Notes: generated from the letters alone by a model not told the origin. DNA of 7,338 nucleotides from an uncultured Bacteroidota bacterium (GCA_903879875.1 CAIRNC010000238.1:1-7338), one strand, 5' to 3'. Counted from the stretch's first letter, positions 1-6,064 are shown. A program made the numbers and translations.

Positions 1-215
1 ACTTTTAATAATTTATAAATAATTCTGTTTTCGCTTCTTGGTACAAATCCTAGTTTGAAATCATTATAATAAATAGCAACCGCACGAGGGTCATACTTGT
101 TGTCTTCTTCTAATTTTAATTGTAATTGCCCCCCTATTTTTAACTCGTTAAAAGCTAAAACACCCTCATAATAGGTAAATCCTGCAATGTCAAAATGGGC
201 TAAATGCTCTCTCAT
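1..215 (-). CDS. HIRAN-domain protein, 3' part beyond left edge
   Basis: This minus-strand frame starts with ATG at 213-215 and stays open to the window edge, giving the first 71 residues of a protein. It begins MREHLAHFDIAGFTYYEG. The stretch EEDNKYDPRAVAIYY (residues 36-50) followed by LGFVPR (55-60) is the hallmark core of the HIRAN domain, known from Rad5/HLTF-type helicases, where it binds 3' ends of single-stranded DNA, and also found as small stand-alone bacterial proteins. Here it begins almost at the N terminus, so this is probably a stand-alone HIRAN protein or one with the domain at its front; the missing C-terminal part decides which. No other ATG lies upstream in frame before a stop. 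It is divergent from the WYL regulator gene, which suggests shared control. A role in DNA damage recognition or defence is inference. The domain call is quite sure; the total length is unknown. Confidence 0.8.
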   Translation of the reverse strand, partial: MREHLAHFDIAGFTYYEGVLAFNELKIGGQLQLKLEEDNKYDPRAVAIYYNDFKLGFVPRSENRIIYKLLK

Positions 216-236
216 AACTTTTATTTTAAATTCTGT

Positions 237-253
237 TACAAAACTATTTTGTA
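237..253. promoter_or_regulatory. candidate operator: dyad TACAAAA-CTA-TTTTGTA
   Basis: This is a perfect inverted repeat with 7-bp arms and a 3-bp spacer. It lies between the divergent HIRAN and WYL genes and covers the minus-strand -7 box. Position and symmetry suit a dimeric regulator, and the adjacent WYL protein is the obvious candidate by analogy with autoregulated BrxR/CapW-type WYL regulators of defence loci. AT-rich sequence produces such repeats by chance fairly often, so the operator role is inference. Confidence 0.35.
239..246 (-). promoter_or_regulatory. candidate -7 box for the HIRAN gene
   Basis: Read on the minus strand this is TAGTTTTG, an exact match to the Bacteroidota TAnnTTTG -7 element, 23 bases before the HIRAN-gene ATG. 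No convincing TTG -33 element is seen at the usual distance, so the promoter may be weak or activator-dependent. It lies inside the dyad at 237-253, which would let a bound repressor block it. Confidence 0.4.
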
Positions 254-256
254 TTA

Positions 257-273
257 GTGCAGTAGAAATGCAC
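257..273. promoter_or_regulatory. second dyad GTGCA-N7-TGCAC
   Basis: This inverted repeat has 5-bp arms and a 7-bp spacer. It sits 3 bp right of the first dyad and upstream of the plus-strand -7 box at 284-291. The arms are GC-richer than the surrounding bases, which makes it stand out. It could be another half of the regulatory region, but the arms are short and the evidence is weak. Confidence 0.25.
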
Positions 274-283
274 CTATTTGTTT

Positions 284-291
284 TATTTTTG
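284..291 (+). promoter_or_regulatory. candidate -7 box for the WYL regulator gene
   Basis: TATTTTTG is an exact TAnnTTTG match ending 18 bases before the WYL ATG, which would leave a very short leader. No TTG element is found 17-23 bases upstream; the nearest TTTG (248-251) is 32 bases away. The region is T-rich, so a chance match is possible. Confidence 0.35.
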
Positions 292-309
292 ATTCATAAA
301 TTTTAAAGT

Positions 310-1317
310 ATGTCAATAACTAAAAATGCAATAATAAGATACCACGCTTTAGACAAATGTTTTAGCAATTTTGGGCGTAAGTTTTCTAATGAAGATTTAC
401 TTAAAGCATGCAATGATGCTCTTTTTGAATATAATTTTTCTAATGAAGGAATTAAGAGAAGACAACTTTTTGAAGATATTAAGTTTATGGAAAGTTCTCA
501 AGGCTGGGAAATTCCTTTGCAACGAAACAAAGAAGGTAGAAAAGTATTTTATAGGTATGAGACCAAAGATTTTTCTATAAACAACCAACCCATTAATGAC
601 TTTGAAGTAGAAAAATTAAAATCAGCTTTGTTAGTTTTATCTCGCTTTAAAGGAATGCCACAATTTGAATGGGTAAACGAACTCATTTTAAAACTACAAC
701 AAGCTTTTAATCTCGATAGTTCCAACAAAGAAATAATAAGTTTTGATGCCAATGAGTATTTAAAAAATATACACCTTATTAGCGATTTATTTAATGCTAT
801 TATCTATCAAAAAGTATTGAAATTAGAATATCAAAAATTTGATAATGAAATAAGCAAAACTTTTGAATTTCATCCTTATTATCTAAAGCAATACAACAAC
901 CGTTGGTTTATTATTGGTCGATTTCCTAAATATGAAAATCTAACTCATTTTGCACTAGATAGAATTGTTGAATTTAAAGAAATGGATGCAAAATACATTA
1001 CATCAACAATTGATTTTAATGAATATTTTGAAGATATTGTAGGGGTTTCAAAGCCTAAAAATGCAATCCTTGAAAAGGTAATACTACGTGCAACAAATGA
1101 TTTAAAACCCTACATAACCACTAAACCAATTCACGGTTCACAAAAGAGAATTTCTGAAGACGAAAACGGTTATTTATTTTCTATTGAGGTTTTTATAAAT
1201 TTTGAGTTAGAAAATTTACTTCTTTCGTATGGCGAAATGCTTAAAATTGTAGCCCCAAATTCAATGCAAGAAACGATTAAAAATCGATTAGTAAAAAATT
1301 TAGAAAACTATCTTTAA
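310..1317 (+). CDS. WYL-domain transcriptional regulator
   Basis: This 335-residue protein has the three-part layout of WYL regulators. Residues 1-80 form an N-terminal winged helix-turn-helix region. Residues about 155-225 form the WYL domain, with HPYYLKQYNNRWFIIGR at 188-204 carrying the signature triad as W199-F200-I201 and a typical ALDRI at 215-219. Residues about 255-333 form a C-terminal WCX region. The family usually acts as a DNA-binding homodimer whose WYL domain senses a ligand, perhaps a nucleotide or nucleic acid; BrxR and CapW are relatives that repress phage-defence operons. The gene lies 44 bases before the restriction-modification gene on the same strand and is divergent from the HIRAN gene, so control of this locus and of itself is likely. 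No promoter is clear in the 44-base gap, which suggests co-transcription. The start is the first in-frame ATG, just after the -7 box. The target operator is inferred only. Confidence 0.88.
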   Translation: MSITKNAIIRYHALDKCFSNFGRKFSNEDLLKACNDALFEYNFSNEGIKRRQLFEDIKFMESSQGWEIPLQRNKEGRKVFYRYETKDFSINNQPINDFEVEKLKSALLVLSRFKGMPQFEWVNELILKLQQAFNLDSSNKEIISFDANEYLKNIHLISDLFNAIIYQKVLKLEYQKFDNEISKTFEFHPYYLKQYNNRWFIIGRFPKYENLTHFALDRIVEFKEMDAKYITSTIDFNEYFEDIVGVSKPKNAILEKVILRATNDLKPYITTKPIHGSQKRISEDENGYLFSIEVFINFELENLLLSYGEMLKIVAPNSMQETIKNRLVKNLENYL

Positions 1318-1361
1318 ATTTATTATTTGTTTAACTTGCACATTCAAAAACACGCCCTTTT

Positions 1362-4300
1362 ATGCCAATCTTTCAAAATTCAGTAGTTACAAAACAATTA
1401 CAAAGTCAGGATAAAACTAAACTGCTTGCGCAATGGAATGTTTTTACAACCCATTTTCACAATCCAACCATTCAAGACAATATTCGTAGCAGTAAAGAGG
1501 AACAATACCAAGGCGAGTTTTTAATTGATTTGTTTGTCAAGGTTTTAGGATATACTAAAAATCCAACGCCTAATTTTTCTATAACAACCGAATACAAGAA
1601 CGTAAAAGACAGTAAAAAAGCGGATGGTGCAATACTCATAAACGACAAAGTTAAAGCCGTTATTGAGCTAAAGGGAACTAATACCACCGATTTAAACAAA
1701 ATTGAAGTACAAGCATTTGGATATAAAAACAACCAACCCGATTGCGTTTATGTGATAACTTCCAATTTTGAAAAATTGCGCTTTTATATCGACAATGCAA
1801 CAGAGCATTTAGAGTTTAATCTTTTTAATCTTACCGAAAAGGAATTTCAATTACTCTATTTGTGTTTAGCCTATGAAAATATTGCTAATGATATTCCCAA
1901 GAAATTAAAAGAACAATCGGTTAGTCAAGAAAAAGATATTACCAAAGCATTATATACCGATTATTCGCTGTTTAAAAGAGAATTACACCACGATTTAGTG
2001 AAGCAAAATCCTCAATTTGATGCGCTGGAATTATTCCAAAAATCACAAAAATTATTAGACCGTTTTTTGTTCATTTTCTTTGCCGAAGACAGAAACTTGT
2101 TACCAACCAATCTTATTTTTAGAATCAATAAAGAATGGCGACAACTACAAGAAATGCGAATGAATATTTCGCTTTATGACCGTTACAAAATTTATTTTAA
2201 CGATTTAAACAAAGGAGCAAAAGTAACTTCCCACGCTTTTTCTGAAACAGTCACTTTGCAAAAAGAAGAACATCAAATTTTTGCTTACAACGGTGGTTTG
2301 TTTCAACCCGATGAAGTTTTAGAGCACATACGTATTGATGACGAATTATTATACAAATACACCCATAAATTAAGCAATTATGACTTTGCAAGTGAAGTAG
2401 ATGTAAACATACTCGGTCATATTTTTGAAAATTCATTGAATGAATTAGACGAGATAAAAGCACAATTAGAGGTTGGAATTGTTGAGAAAACAACAACCAA
2501 ACGAAAAAAAGATGGTGTTTTTTATACCCCAAAATACATTACAAAATACATTGTTGACAATACCGTTGGCAAACTGTGTATGGATAAAAAAGCCGAAATA
2601 AATATTGTTGAAGAAGACTATGTTTTCAACAAGGGGTTTAAACCCCTTGCAAAAAAACAACTATTCGAAAAACTAACCACGTACAGAAACTGGTTGTTGC
2701 AACTAACCATTTGCGACCCCGCTTGTGGTAGTGGTGCTTTCTTGAACCAAGCCTTAGATTTTTTAATTTCAGAGCACAAATACATTGACGAACTACAAGC
2801 CAAACTCTTTGGCGATGCCCTTGTTTTGAGCGATGTAGAAAAAAGCATACTCGAAAATAACCTTTACGGTGTGGACTTGAACGAAGAAAGTGTAGAAATA
2901 GCCAAACTCTCCCTTTGGTTACGCACGGCACAACCCAACCGAAAACTAAACGACCTAAACAGTAATATTAAGTGCGGAAACTCATTGATAGATGATGTTG
3001 CCATTGCTGGCGAAAAAGCCTTTAACTGGCAAAAGGCATTTCCTCAAGTGTTTAAAGAAAAACAGAAAAAACCTTGGCATATTACTACTGCTATTCACGA
3101 TAGCCGCACTTCTCAGCGAATGGTAGATTATAAGGTTAGAGAAAAAAGAGCATTAGGAACAATGCCCGAACCACAAATAAATTATCTAACAGATGATGAC
3201 GAAGCGGTAATTGCCCAAACGGTTGCTATTTTAGGAAAAGAGCAAAATTTGAATATTTTGGCATTTAATGTTTGCAAAGACCACATACATATTGTTTTGG
3301 TTTGCGAAGAAGATGAAGTAAATGAAATTGTTAGGAAAATAAAAGGAAGAACCGCACGCGAAGTTAATCTGAGCAAGGGATTTAAACCCCTTGTCAAAGA
3401 AAAAGCCGAAAAAAGTATCCCGTTATGGACACAAAAATTTGGTTGCAAAGAGATAACCGATGAAAACCAATTGGCAAATACACTACACTACATAAAAACA
3501 AATCGAGTAAAACACAATTTGCCCGACAACGAAAACAAGGGGTTTAAACCCCTTGTCGATAGTATATCTTGTAGCCACGAACACGCTTTTAGAGAAGAAT
3601 ATAAGGGAGGTTTTGATGTGATTATTGGAAATCCACCGTATGGTGCTAAAATTTCAAAAACAGAATTAAATGTTATAATTAATAAGTTTGATGATTTTGG
3701 TATAAGTACAAATTTATCAGACACTTATTTTTCATTTTACGCATTATGTTTAAAAATTTTATTAGCTGAAAACGGTTATTTAGGTTTTATCACACCTAAT
3801 ACTTGGAGATTAATTGAAAGTGCAAAAAAGTTTAGAAATACTATTAGTGAAAAACCATTTTGGATTAGTCAAATAATTCAACATAATGAGAAAGTTTTTT
3901 CAGATGCAACCGTAGATTGTGACACACTTATAATTAAAAAAGACAATACTATTTCAAATGTATTAATATCAATTACAAATGAGAATGGTGTGTTTTTACA
4001 ACATTTAATTAGTCAATCTGTTTTGTCAAATCAAGATTCTTACAATTTATTTTTGACAAAAATTCATTATGATTTAAAAGATAAAATAAACCAAAAGTCA
4101 ACATTGATTAAAGATGAATTTATAATAAAAAATGGAGTTAAGCCGTATGAAAAAGGAAAAGGAAAACCTGCTCAAACTGCACAAATATTATTAGAAAAAC
4201 CATACACTTCATTGACAAAAAAAGATGAAAGTTTTTCTCCTCTTATAGGTGGTAGCTCATTTCATAGATATAATTTATTTTCTGAAAATATTAATTGGAT

Positions 4301-4985
4301 TCAATATGGTGAATGGTTAGCTGCGCCTAGAGAAAAATCAATTTTTGAGAATAAAGAAAAACTAATTTTTAGACAAACTAGTGATAGTATAATTGGTTCA
4401 TTGATAAGTGAAGGTTATATAATAAGAAATAATACTCACATAATACTAAATAAGGAGTATTCAAAATTCAGCTTAAAATATATAATTTCAATATTAAATT
4501 CTAAATTAGTTAATTGGTATTATTGGACAATAAATCCCGAAAAAGGTGAAGCAATGGCAGAAGTAAAAGCATTTCATTTAGGAATGCTTCCATTTATTGA
4601 TTTATCTAATGAAAAACAACAACCCTTCATAGAAAAAGCAGATGTAATGCTAACTTTAAACAAAGAGTTGCAAATACTTGCACAAAAGTTCCAAAGAACC
4701 ATACAGAGAAAATTTGAGTTAACAATGGGTTTAAACCCATTGCCAAAAAAACTACAAGATTGGTATCTGTTATCTTATGCAGATTTTATAAAAGAACTAA
4801 CCAAATTAAAAATAAAACTAACCCTATCGCAAGAAGCCGAGTGGGAGGAATATTTCATTGCAGAAGCCACCAAAGTAAACGCCATAAAAAACCAAATAAC
4901 AGCAACAGACAAAGCCATTGATACAATGGTTTATGAGTTGTATGGATTAAGTAAAGAGGAAATTGAAATTGTTGAAAACAGTTAA
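1362..4985 (+). CDS. Eco57I-like type IIG restriction-modification enzyme with embedded RAYT-like domain
   Basis: This 1207-residue single chain should both cut DNA and methylate adenine at N6 using SAM. The N terminus holds a PD-(D/E)XK nuclease core: D88, then IELKGT with E102 and K104, with a possible E52 upstream. A helical linker leads to GVFYTP (385-390), usual at the entry of these methyltransferases. SAM motif I is DPACGSG (452-458), an acidic site follows in NLYGVDLN (D505), and CGNSLID starts at 538. The catalytic motif NPPY is at 757-760. The 219 residues between CGNSLID and NPPY exceed the few tens usual in this family because a RAYT-like domain (about 572-723) is inserted. Residues about 920-1190 form a TaqI-type specificity and C-terminal helical region. 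It differs from BREX PglX, which lacks the front nuclease. The frame is intact, so it is probably translated whole. Its recognition sequence cannot be read from the sequence. It is probably transcribed with the WYL gene and the 4988 gene. Four in-frame palindromes interrupt it. Confidence 0.9.
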   Translation: MPIFQNSVVTKQLQSQDKTKLLAQWNVFTTHFHNPTIQDNIRSSKEEQYQGEFLIDLFVKVLGYTKNPTPNFSITTEYKNVKDSKKADGAILINDKVKAVIELKGTNTTDLNKIEVQAFGYKNNQPDCVYVITSNFEKLRFYIDNATEHLEFNLFNLTEKEFQLLYLCLAYENIANDIPKKLKEQSVSQEKDITKALYTDYSLFKRELHHDLVKQNPQFDALELFQKSQKLLDRFLFIFFAEDRNLLPTNLIFRINKEWRQLQEMRMNISLYDRYKIYFNDLNKGAKVTSHAFSETVTLQKEEHQIFAYNGGLFQPDEVLEHIRIDDELLYKYTHKLSNYDFASEVDVNILGHIFENSLNELDEIKAQLEVGIVEKTTTKRKKDGVFYTPKYITKYIVDNTVGKLCMDKKAEINIVEEDYVFNKGFKPLAKKQLFEKLTTYRNWLLQLTICDPACGSGAFLNQALDFLISEHKYIDELQAKLFGDALVLSDVEKSILENNLYGVDLNEESVEIAKLSLWLRTAQPNRKLNDLNSNIKCGNSLIDDVAIAGEKAFNWQKAFPQVFKEKQKKPWHITTAIHDSRTSQRMVDYKVREKRALGTMPEPQINYLTDDDEAVIAQTVAILGKEQNLNILAFNVCKDHIHIVLVCEEDEVNEIVRKIKGRTAREVNLSKGFKPLVKEKAEKSIPLWTQKFGCKEITDENQLANTLHYIKTNRVKHNLPDNENKGFKPLVDSISCSHEHAFREEYKGGFDVIIGNPPYGAKISKTELNVIINKFDDFGISTNLSDTYFSFYALCLKILLAENGYLGFITPNTWRLIESAKKFRNTISEKPFWISQIIQHNEKVFSDATVDCDTLIIKKDNTISNVLISITNENGVFLQHLISQSVLSNQDSYNLFLTKIHYDLKDKINQKSTLIKDEFIIKNGVKPYEKGKGKPAQTAQILLEKPYTSLTKKDESFSPLIGGSSFHRYNLFSENINWIQYGEWLAAPREKSIFENKEKLIFRQTSDSIIGSLISEGYIIRNNTHIILNKEYSKFSLKYIISILNSKLVNWYYWTINPEKGEAMAEVKAFHLGMLPFIDLSNEKQQPFIEKADVMLTLNKELQILAQKFQRTIQRKFELTMGLNPLPKKLQDWYLLSYADFIKELTKLKIKLTLSQEAEWEEYFIAEATKVNAIKNQITATDKAIDTMVYELYGLSKEEIEIVENS
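2630..2649. repeat. palindromic repeat copy 1 (perfect)
   Basis: CAAGGGGTTTAAACCCCTTG is a perfect 20-bp palindrome containing GTTTAAAC. It is read as KGFKPL (residues 424-429) in the loop before SAM motif I of the restriction enzyme; the first C is the third base of a codon. Weaker symmetry continues outside, with TGTTTT on the left and AAAACA on the right. As RNA or single-stranded DNA it could form an 8-bp stem with a TTAA loop. Confidence 0.92.
3075..3530 (+). other. RAYT/Y1 HUH transposase-like domain inside the restriction enzyme
   Basis: Residues about 572-723 of the enzyme read like a REP-associated tyrosine transposase of the Y1_Tnp (IS200/IS605-like) superfamily. The domain opens with WHITT (572-576). 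A strand of type LNILAFNV leads to CKDHIHIVLV, where H641 and H643 are the HUH metal ligands. A helix with VRKIKGRTAREVN follows, then LWTQKFGCKEI, matching the LWqrgY element, and LHYIKTNRVKHNL, where Y710 aligns with the catalytic tyrosine of the YihxNPvr motif. All expected catalytic residues are present. RAYTs nick single-stranded DNA at REP palindromes. Whether this domain is active, serves as a DNA-binding module of the enzyme or is a tolerated relic is open. It starts after the motif following D505 and ends before FDVIIGNPPY, so it occupies a loop of the methyltransferase fold without breaking the frame. Confidence 0.82.
3374..3393. repeat. palindromic repeat copy 2 (one mismatch)
   Basis: This copy matches copy 1 except for G to A at 3380, which breaks one base pair and removes the GTTTAAAC octamer. 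It is read as KGFKPLV (672-678) in the same codon phase as copy 1. It sits inside the RAYT-like domain, in the loop between the helix after the HUH strand and the LWTQKFG element. Confidence 0.9.
3536..3555. repeat. palindromic repeat copy 3 (perfect)
   Basis: This copy is identical to copy 1 over all 20 bp and in the same codon phase, read as KGFKPLV (726-732). It lies just after the RAYT tyrosine helix, at the junction where the methyltransferase sequence resumes before FDVIIGNPPY. Confidence 0.92.
4723..4742. repeat. palindromic repeat copy 4 (compensated variant)
   Basis: CAATGGGTTTAAACCCATTG is a perfect palindrome that differs from copy 1 at two symmetrical positions (G to T on the left, C to A on the right), so pairing is kept. 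Its first C is the second base of a codon, unlike the other copies, so it is read as MGLNPL. It lies in a loop of the C-terminal helical region, between a QRTIQRKFEL helix and KKLQDWY. Confidence 0.92.
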
Positions 4986-4987
4986 TT

Positions 4988-5776
4988 ATGGGAAGAGATA
5001 TCGTTGCATTATCACGACATAATCTTGATGTTTCAAGTTTTGAAGCATTGGCTAAAGATATTTCAAATAGAATACAATATAACGTTGAATATGGTTATTG
5101 GGCTTATGAAGATTATTCAAAGATGTTGAACATTCCTTATCAATCTGATTTTACTGTATTAGGAACAGCTGTTTTCAATCCTAATCGAGATACAATTTAT
5201 AGATTAATTGATGATAAATACCAAGACAGAGAACTTTTAGCGAGGTATGGAGATGAATTATTTTCGATGAAAAATTATATTTTTAGCTCGGAAGAAATTC
5301 TCAATCAAGAAGAAATTGACGAACTAAAAGAAGAAATTTTACAATGTAATATTGATTTAACGAGTCCAATAACTGATAAAGATTTTTGTACAATTGGCAA
5401 ACATTTATTGATTAATAATTTTGATTACTTTTCCCGTTGGTGGGACTTTTGTAGCGTTATTATTGAAGAAGATTATTTAGACAACTCGCAACACTTTGTA
5501 AAATACCGAAAAAAAATGATGTTTTATTCTAAGCTTTTTGGAGGTGATAAGATTTTTTATATTGATGACCAAAGCAATTATTTAAAAGGTATTGGTCAAG
5601 GCGATGAATTGGATTACACTTGGGATGAATTGGAAAAAATTATTTACGAGAGGGTAAATAATGAAGTAGTTTCCATCTCAGAAGTTATGTTAGATTATCG
5701 AGTAAAAGACACTTTAGCATTAAATCGAGAATTTCCATTAGCGTTTATAGATGATTTTAAAGATTTACCTAAATAA
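4988..5776 (+). CDS. acidic protein of unknown function, downstream partner of the R-M gene
   Basis: I do not recognise this 262-residue protein. It begins MGRDIVALSRHNLDVSSFE, has no signal peptide or membrane segment, and is acidic: I count about 50 Asp/Glu against about 29 Lys/Arg. It is rich in aromatic residues, for example NVEYGYWAYEDYSKM near residues 32-46 and NFDYFSRWWDFCSVII in the middle. A strongly charged helix EEILNQEEIDELKEEIL lies near residues 101-117. The start lies 2 bases after the stop of the restriction-modification gene, so translation is probably coupled and the two are co-expressed. The hairpin at 5851-5879 ends the unit. Its AT content resembles the specificity segment of the enzyme more than the enzyme core. 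Possible roles include modulation of the enzyme or an independent defence or immunity function; none is supported directly. Confidence 0.82.
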   Translation: MGRDIVALSRHNLDVSSFEALAKDISNRIQYNVEYGYWAYEDYSKMLNIPYQSDFTVLGTAVFNPNRDTIYRLIDDKYQDRELLARYGDELFSMKNYIFSSEEILNQEEIDELKEEILQCNIDLTSPITDKDFCTIGKHLLINNFDYFSRWWDFCSVIIEEDYLDNSQHFVKYRKKMMFYSKLFGGDKIFYIDDQSNYLKGIGQGDELDYTWDELEKIIYERVNNEVVSISEVMLDYRVKDTLALNREFPLAFIDDFKDLPK

Positions 5777-5850
5777 TAAGAATAATAGGATAAAGTGATA
5801 ATTGGTTTTTAATAGAAATGGAATTCTTATCAAATAGAAATATAAAAGTA

Positions 5851-5879
5851 AAAAACACTCCAAATTAGAGTGTTTTTTT
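5851..5879. terminator. bidirectional intrinsic terminator of the defence operon
   Basis: AAAAACACTC (5851-5860) and GAGTGTTTTT (5868-5877) form a perfect 10-bp stem around a 7-base loop, followed by further Ts. The A-run on the left becomes a T-run on the other strand, so the hairpin can stop the plus-strand defence operon and also minus-strand transcription coming from the tRNA genes. Confidence 0.85.
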
Positions 5880-5885
5880 GATTAG

Positions 5886-5904
5886 TTACATAACGGTTAT
5901 GTAA
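5886..5904. repeat. inverted repeat TTACATAAC-G-GTTATGTAA
   Basis: This inverted repeat has perfect 9-bp arms with a single central G, 36 bases beyond the 3' end of tRNA-Leu. It has no T-run, so it does not look like a terminator. It could be a binding or recombination site, or the edge of an intergenic repeat family. No second copy is seen in the window. Confidence 0.55.
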
Positions 5905-5915
5905 AACCTTTGCAA

Positions 5916-5933
5916 AAGCCTATAAACAGGCTT
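5916..5933 (-). terminator. small hairpin after tRNA-Leu
   Basis: AAGCCT (5916-5921) and AGGCTT (5928-5933) form a 6-bp stem with a 6-base loop, starting 7 bases after the 3' end of tRNA-Leu on the minus strand. The run of Ts that should follow on the minus strand is interrupted (TTTTGCAAAGG), so it may be a weak terminator or a processing structure. Confidence 0.4.
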
Positions 5934-5939
5934 ATTCCG

Positions 5940-6022
5940 TGACCACGGCGGGATTTGAACCCGCACGCCCTTGCGAGCACCAGCCCCTCAAGCTGGCAAG
6001 TCTACCGTTTCTCCACGTGGCC
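5940..6022 (-). tRNA. tRNA-Leu (anticodon GAG)
   Basis: The minus strand folds as an 83-nt class II tRNA. Acceptor strand GGCCACG pairs with CGTGGTC (one G-U pair), with discriminator A. The anticodon stem is CCAGC/GCTGG with loop TTGAGGG, giving anticodon GAG (plus-strand 5987-5989). There is a long variable arm, as in leucine tRNAs, and a T arm GCGGG-TTCAAAT-CCCGC. The 3' CCA is not encoded. It reads CUC and CUU codons. The 3' end faces the defence locus. Confidence 0.95.
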
Positions 6023-6030
6023 CTAAAACA

Positions 6031-6063
6031 AAAAAGCATCCGATTGATTCGAACGCTTTTTTT
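6031..6063 (-). terminator. hairpin between the two tRNA genes
   Basis: AAAAAGC and GCTTTTT flank an imperfect inner stem (CGA/TCG) between tRNA-Lys and tRNA-Leu. On the minus strand this gives a stem followed by a T-run, as in an intrinsic terminator after tRNA-Lys. It could instead be a processing hairpin in a joint transcript, because no separate TAnnTTTG box is seen for tRNA-Leu. Confidence 0.55.
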
Positions 6064-6064
6064 G

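Noticed and set aside
397..752. Short overlapping open frames on both strands within the WYL gene
   Set aside because: They are low-complexity products of AT-rich sequence without family motifs, whereas the WYL frame covers the whole region with clear domains.
1318..1361. Separate promoter for the restriction gene
   Set aside because: The 44-base gap is T-rich but contains no exact TAnnTTTG box with a spaced TTG, so transcription from the WYL gene is the simpler reading.
3075..3530. A separate insertion sequence inserted in the gene
   Set aside because: There is no own start or stop, no terminal repeats, and the host frame continues on both sides. It is a domain of the protein rather than a free element.
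2466..3724. Minus-strand open frames containing RGLNPL or GFKPLV peptides
   Set aside because: They are opposite-strand readings of the restriction gene. The shared peptides arise only because the palindromes read alike on both strands.
2630..4742. The four palindromes as a CRISPR-like array
   Set aside because: Spacings are irregular (about 740, 160 and 1190 bases), the repeats are fully palindromic, and they lie in a continuous coding frame whose domains match known families.
1362..4985. Classification of the large enzyme as BREX PglX
   Set aside because: Length and methyltransferase motifs are similar, but a PD-(D/E)XK core (D88, E102, K104) is present at the N terminus and no other BREX gene (brxC, pglZ, brxL) is in the window, so a type IIG-like single-chain enzyme fits better.
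5777..5850. Possible small gene after the 4988 gene
   Set aside because: The longest reading, from an ATG at 5818, is 16 codons and runs into the terminator hairpin. No support for expression.
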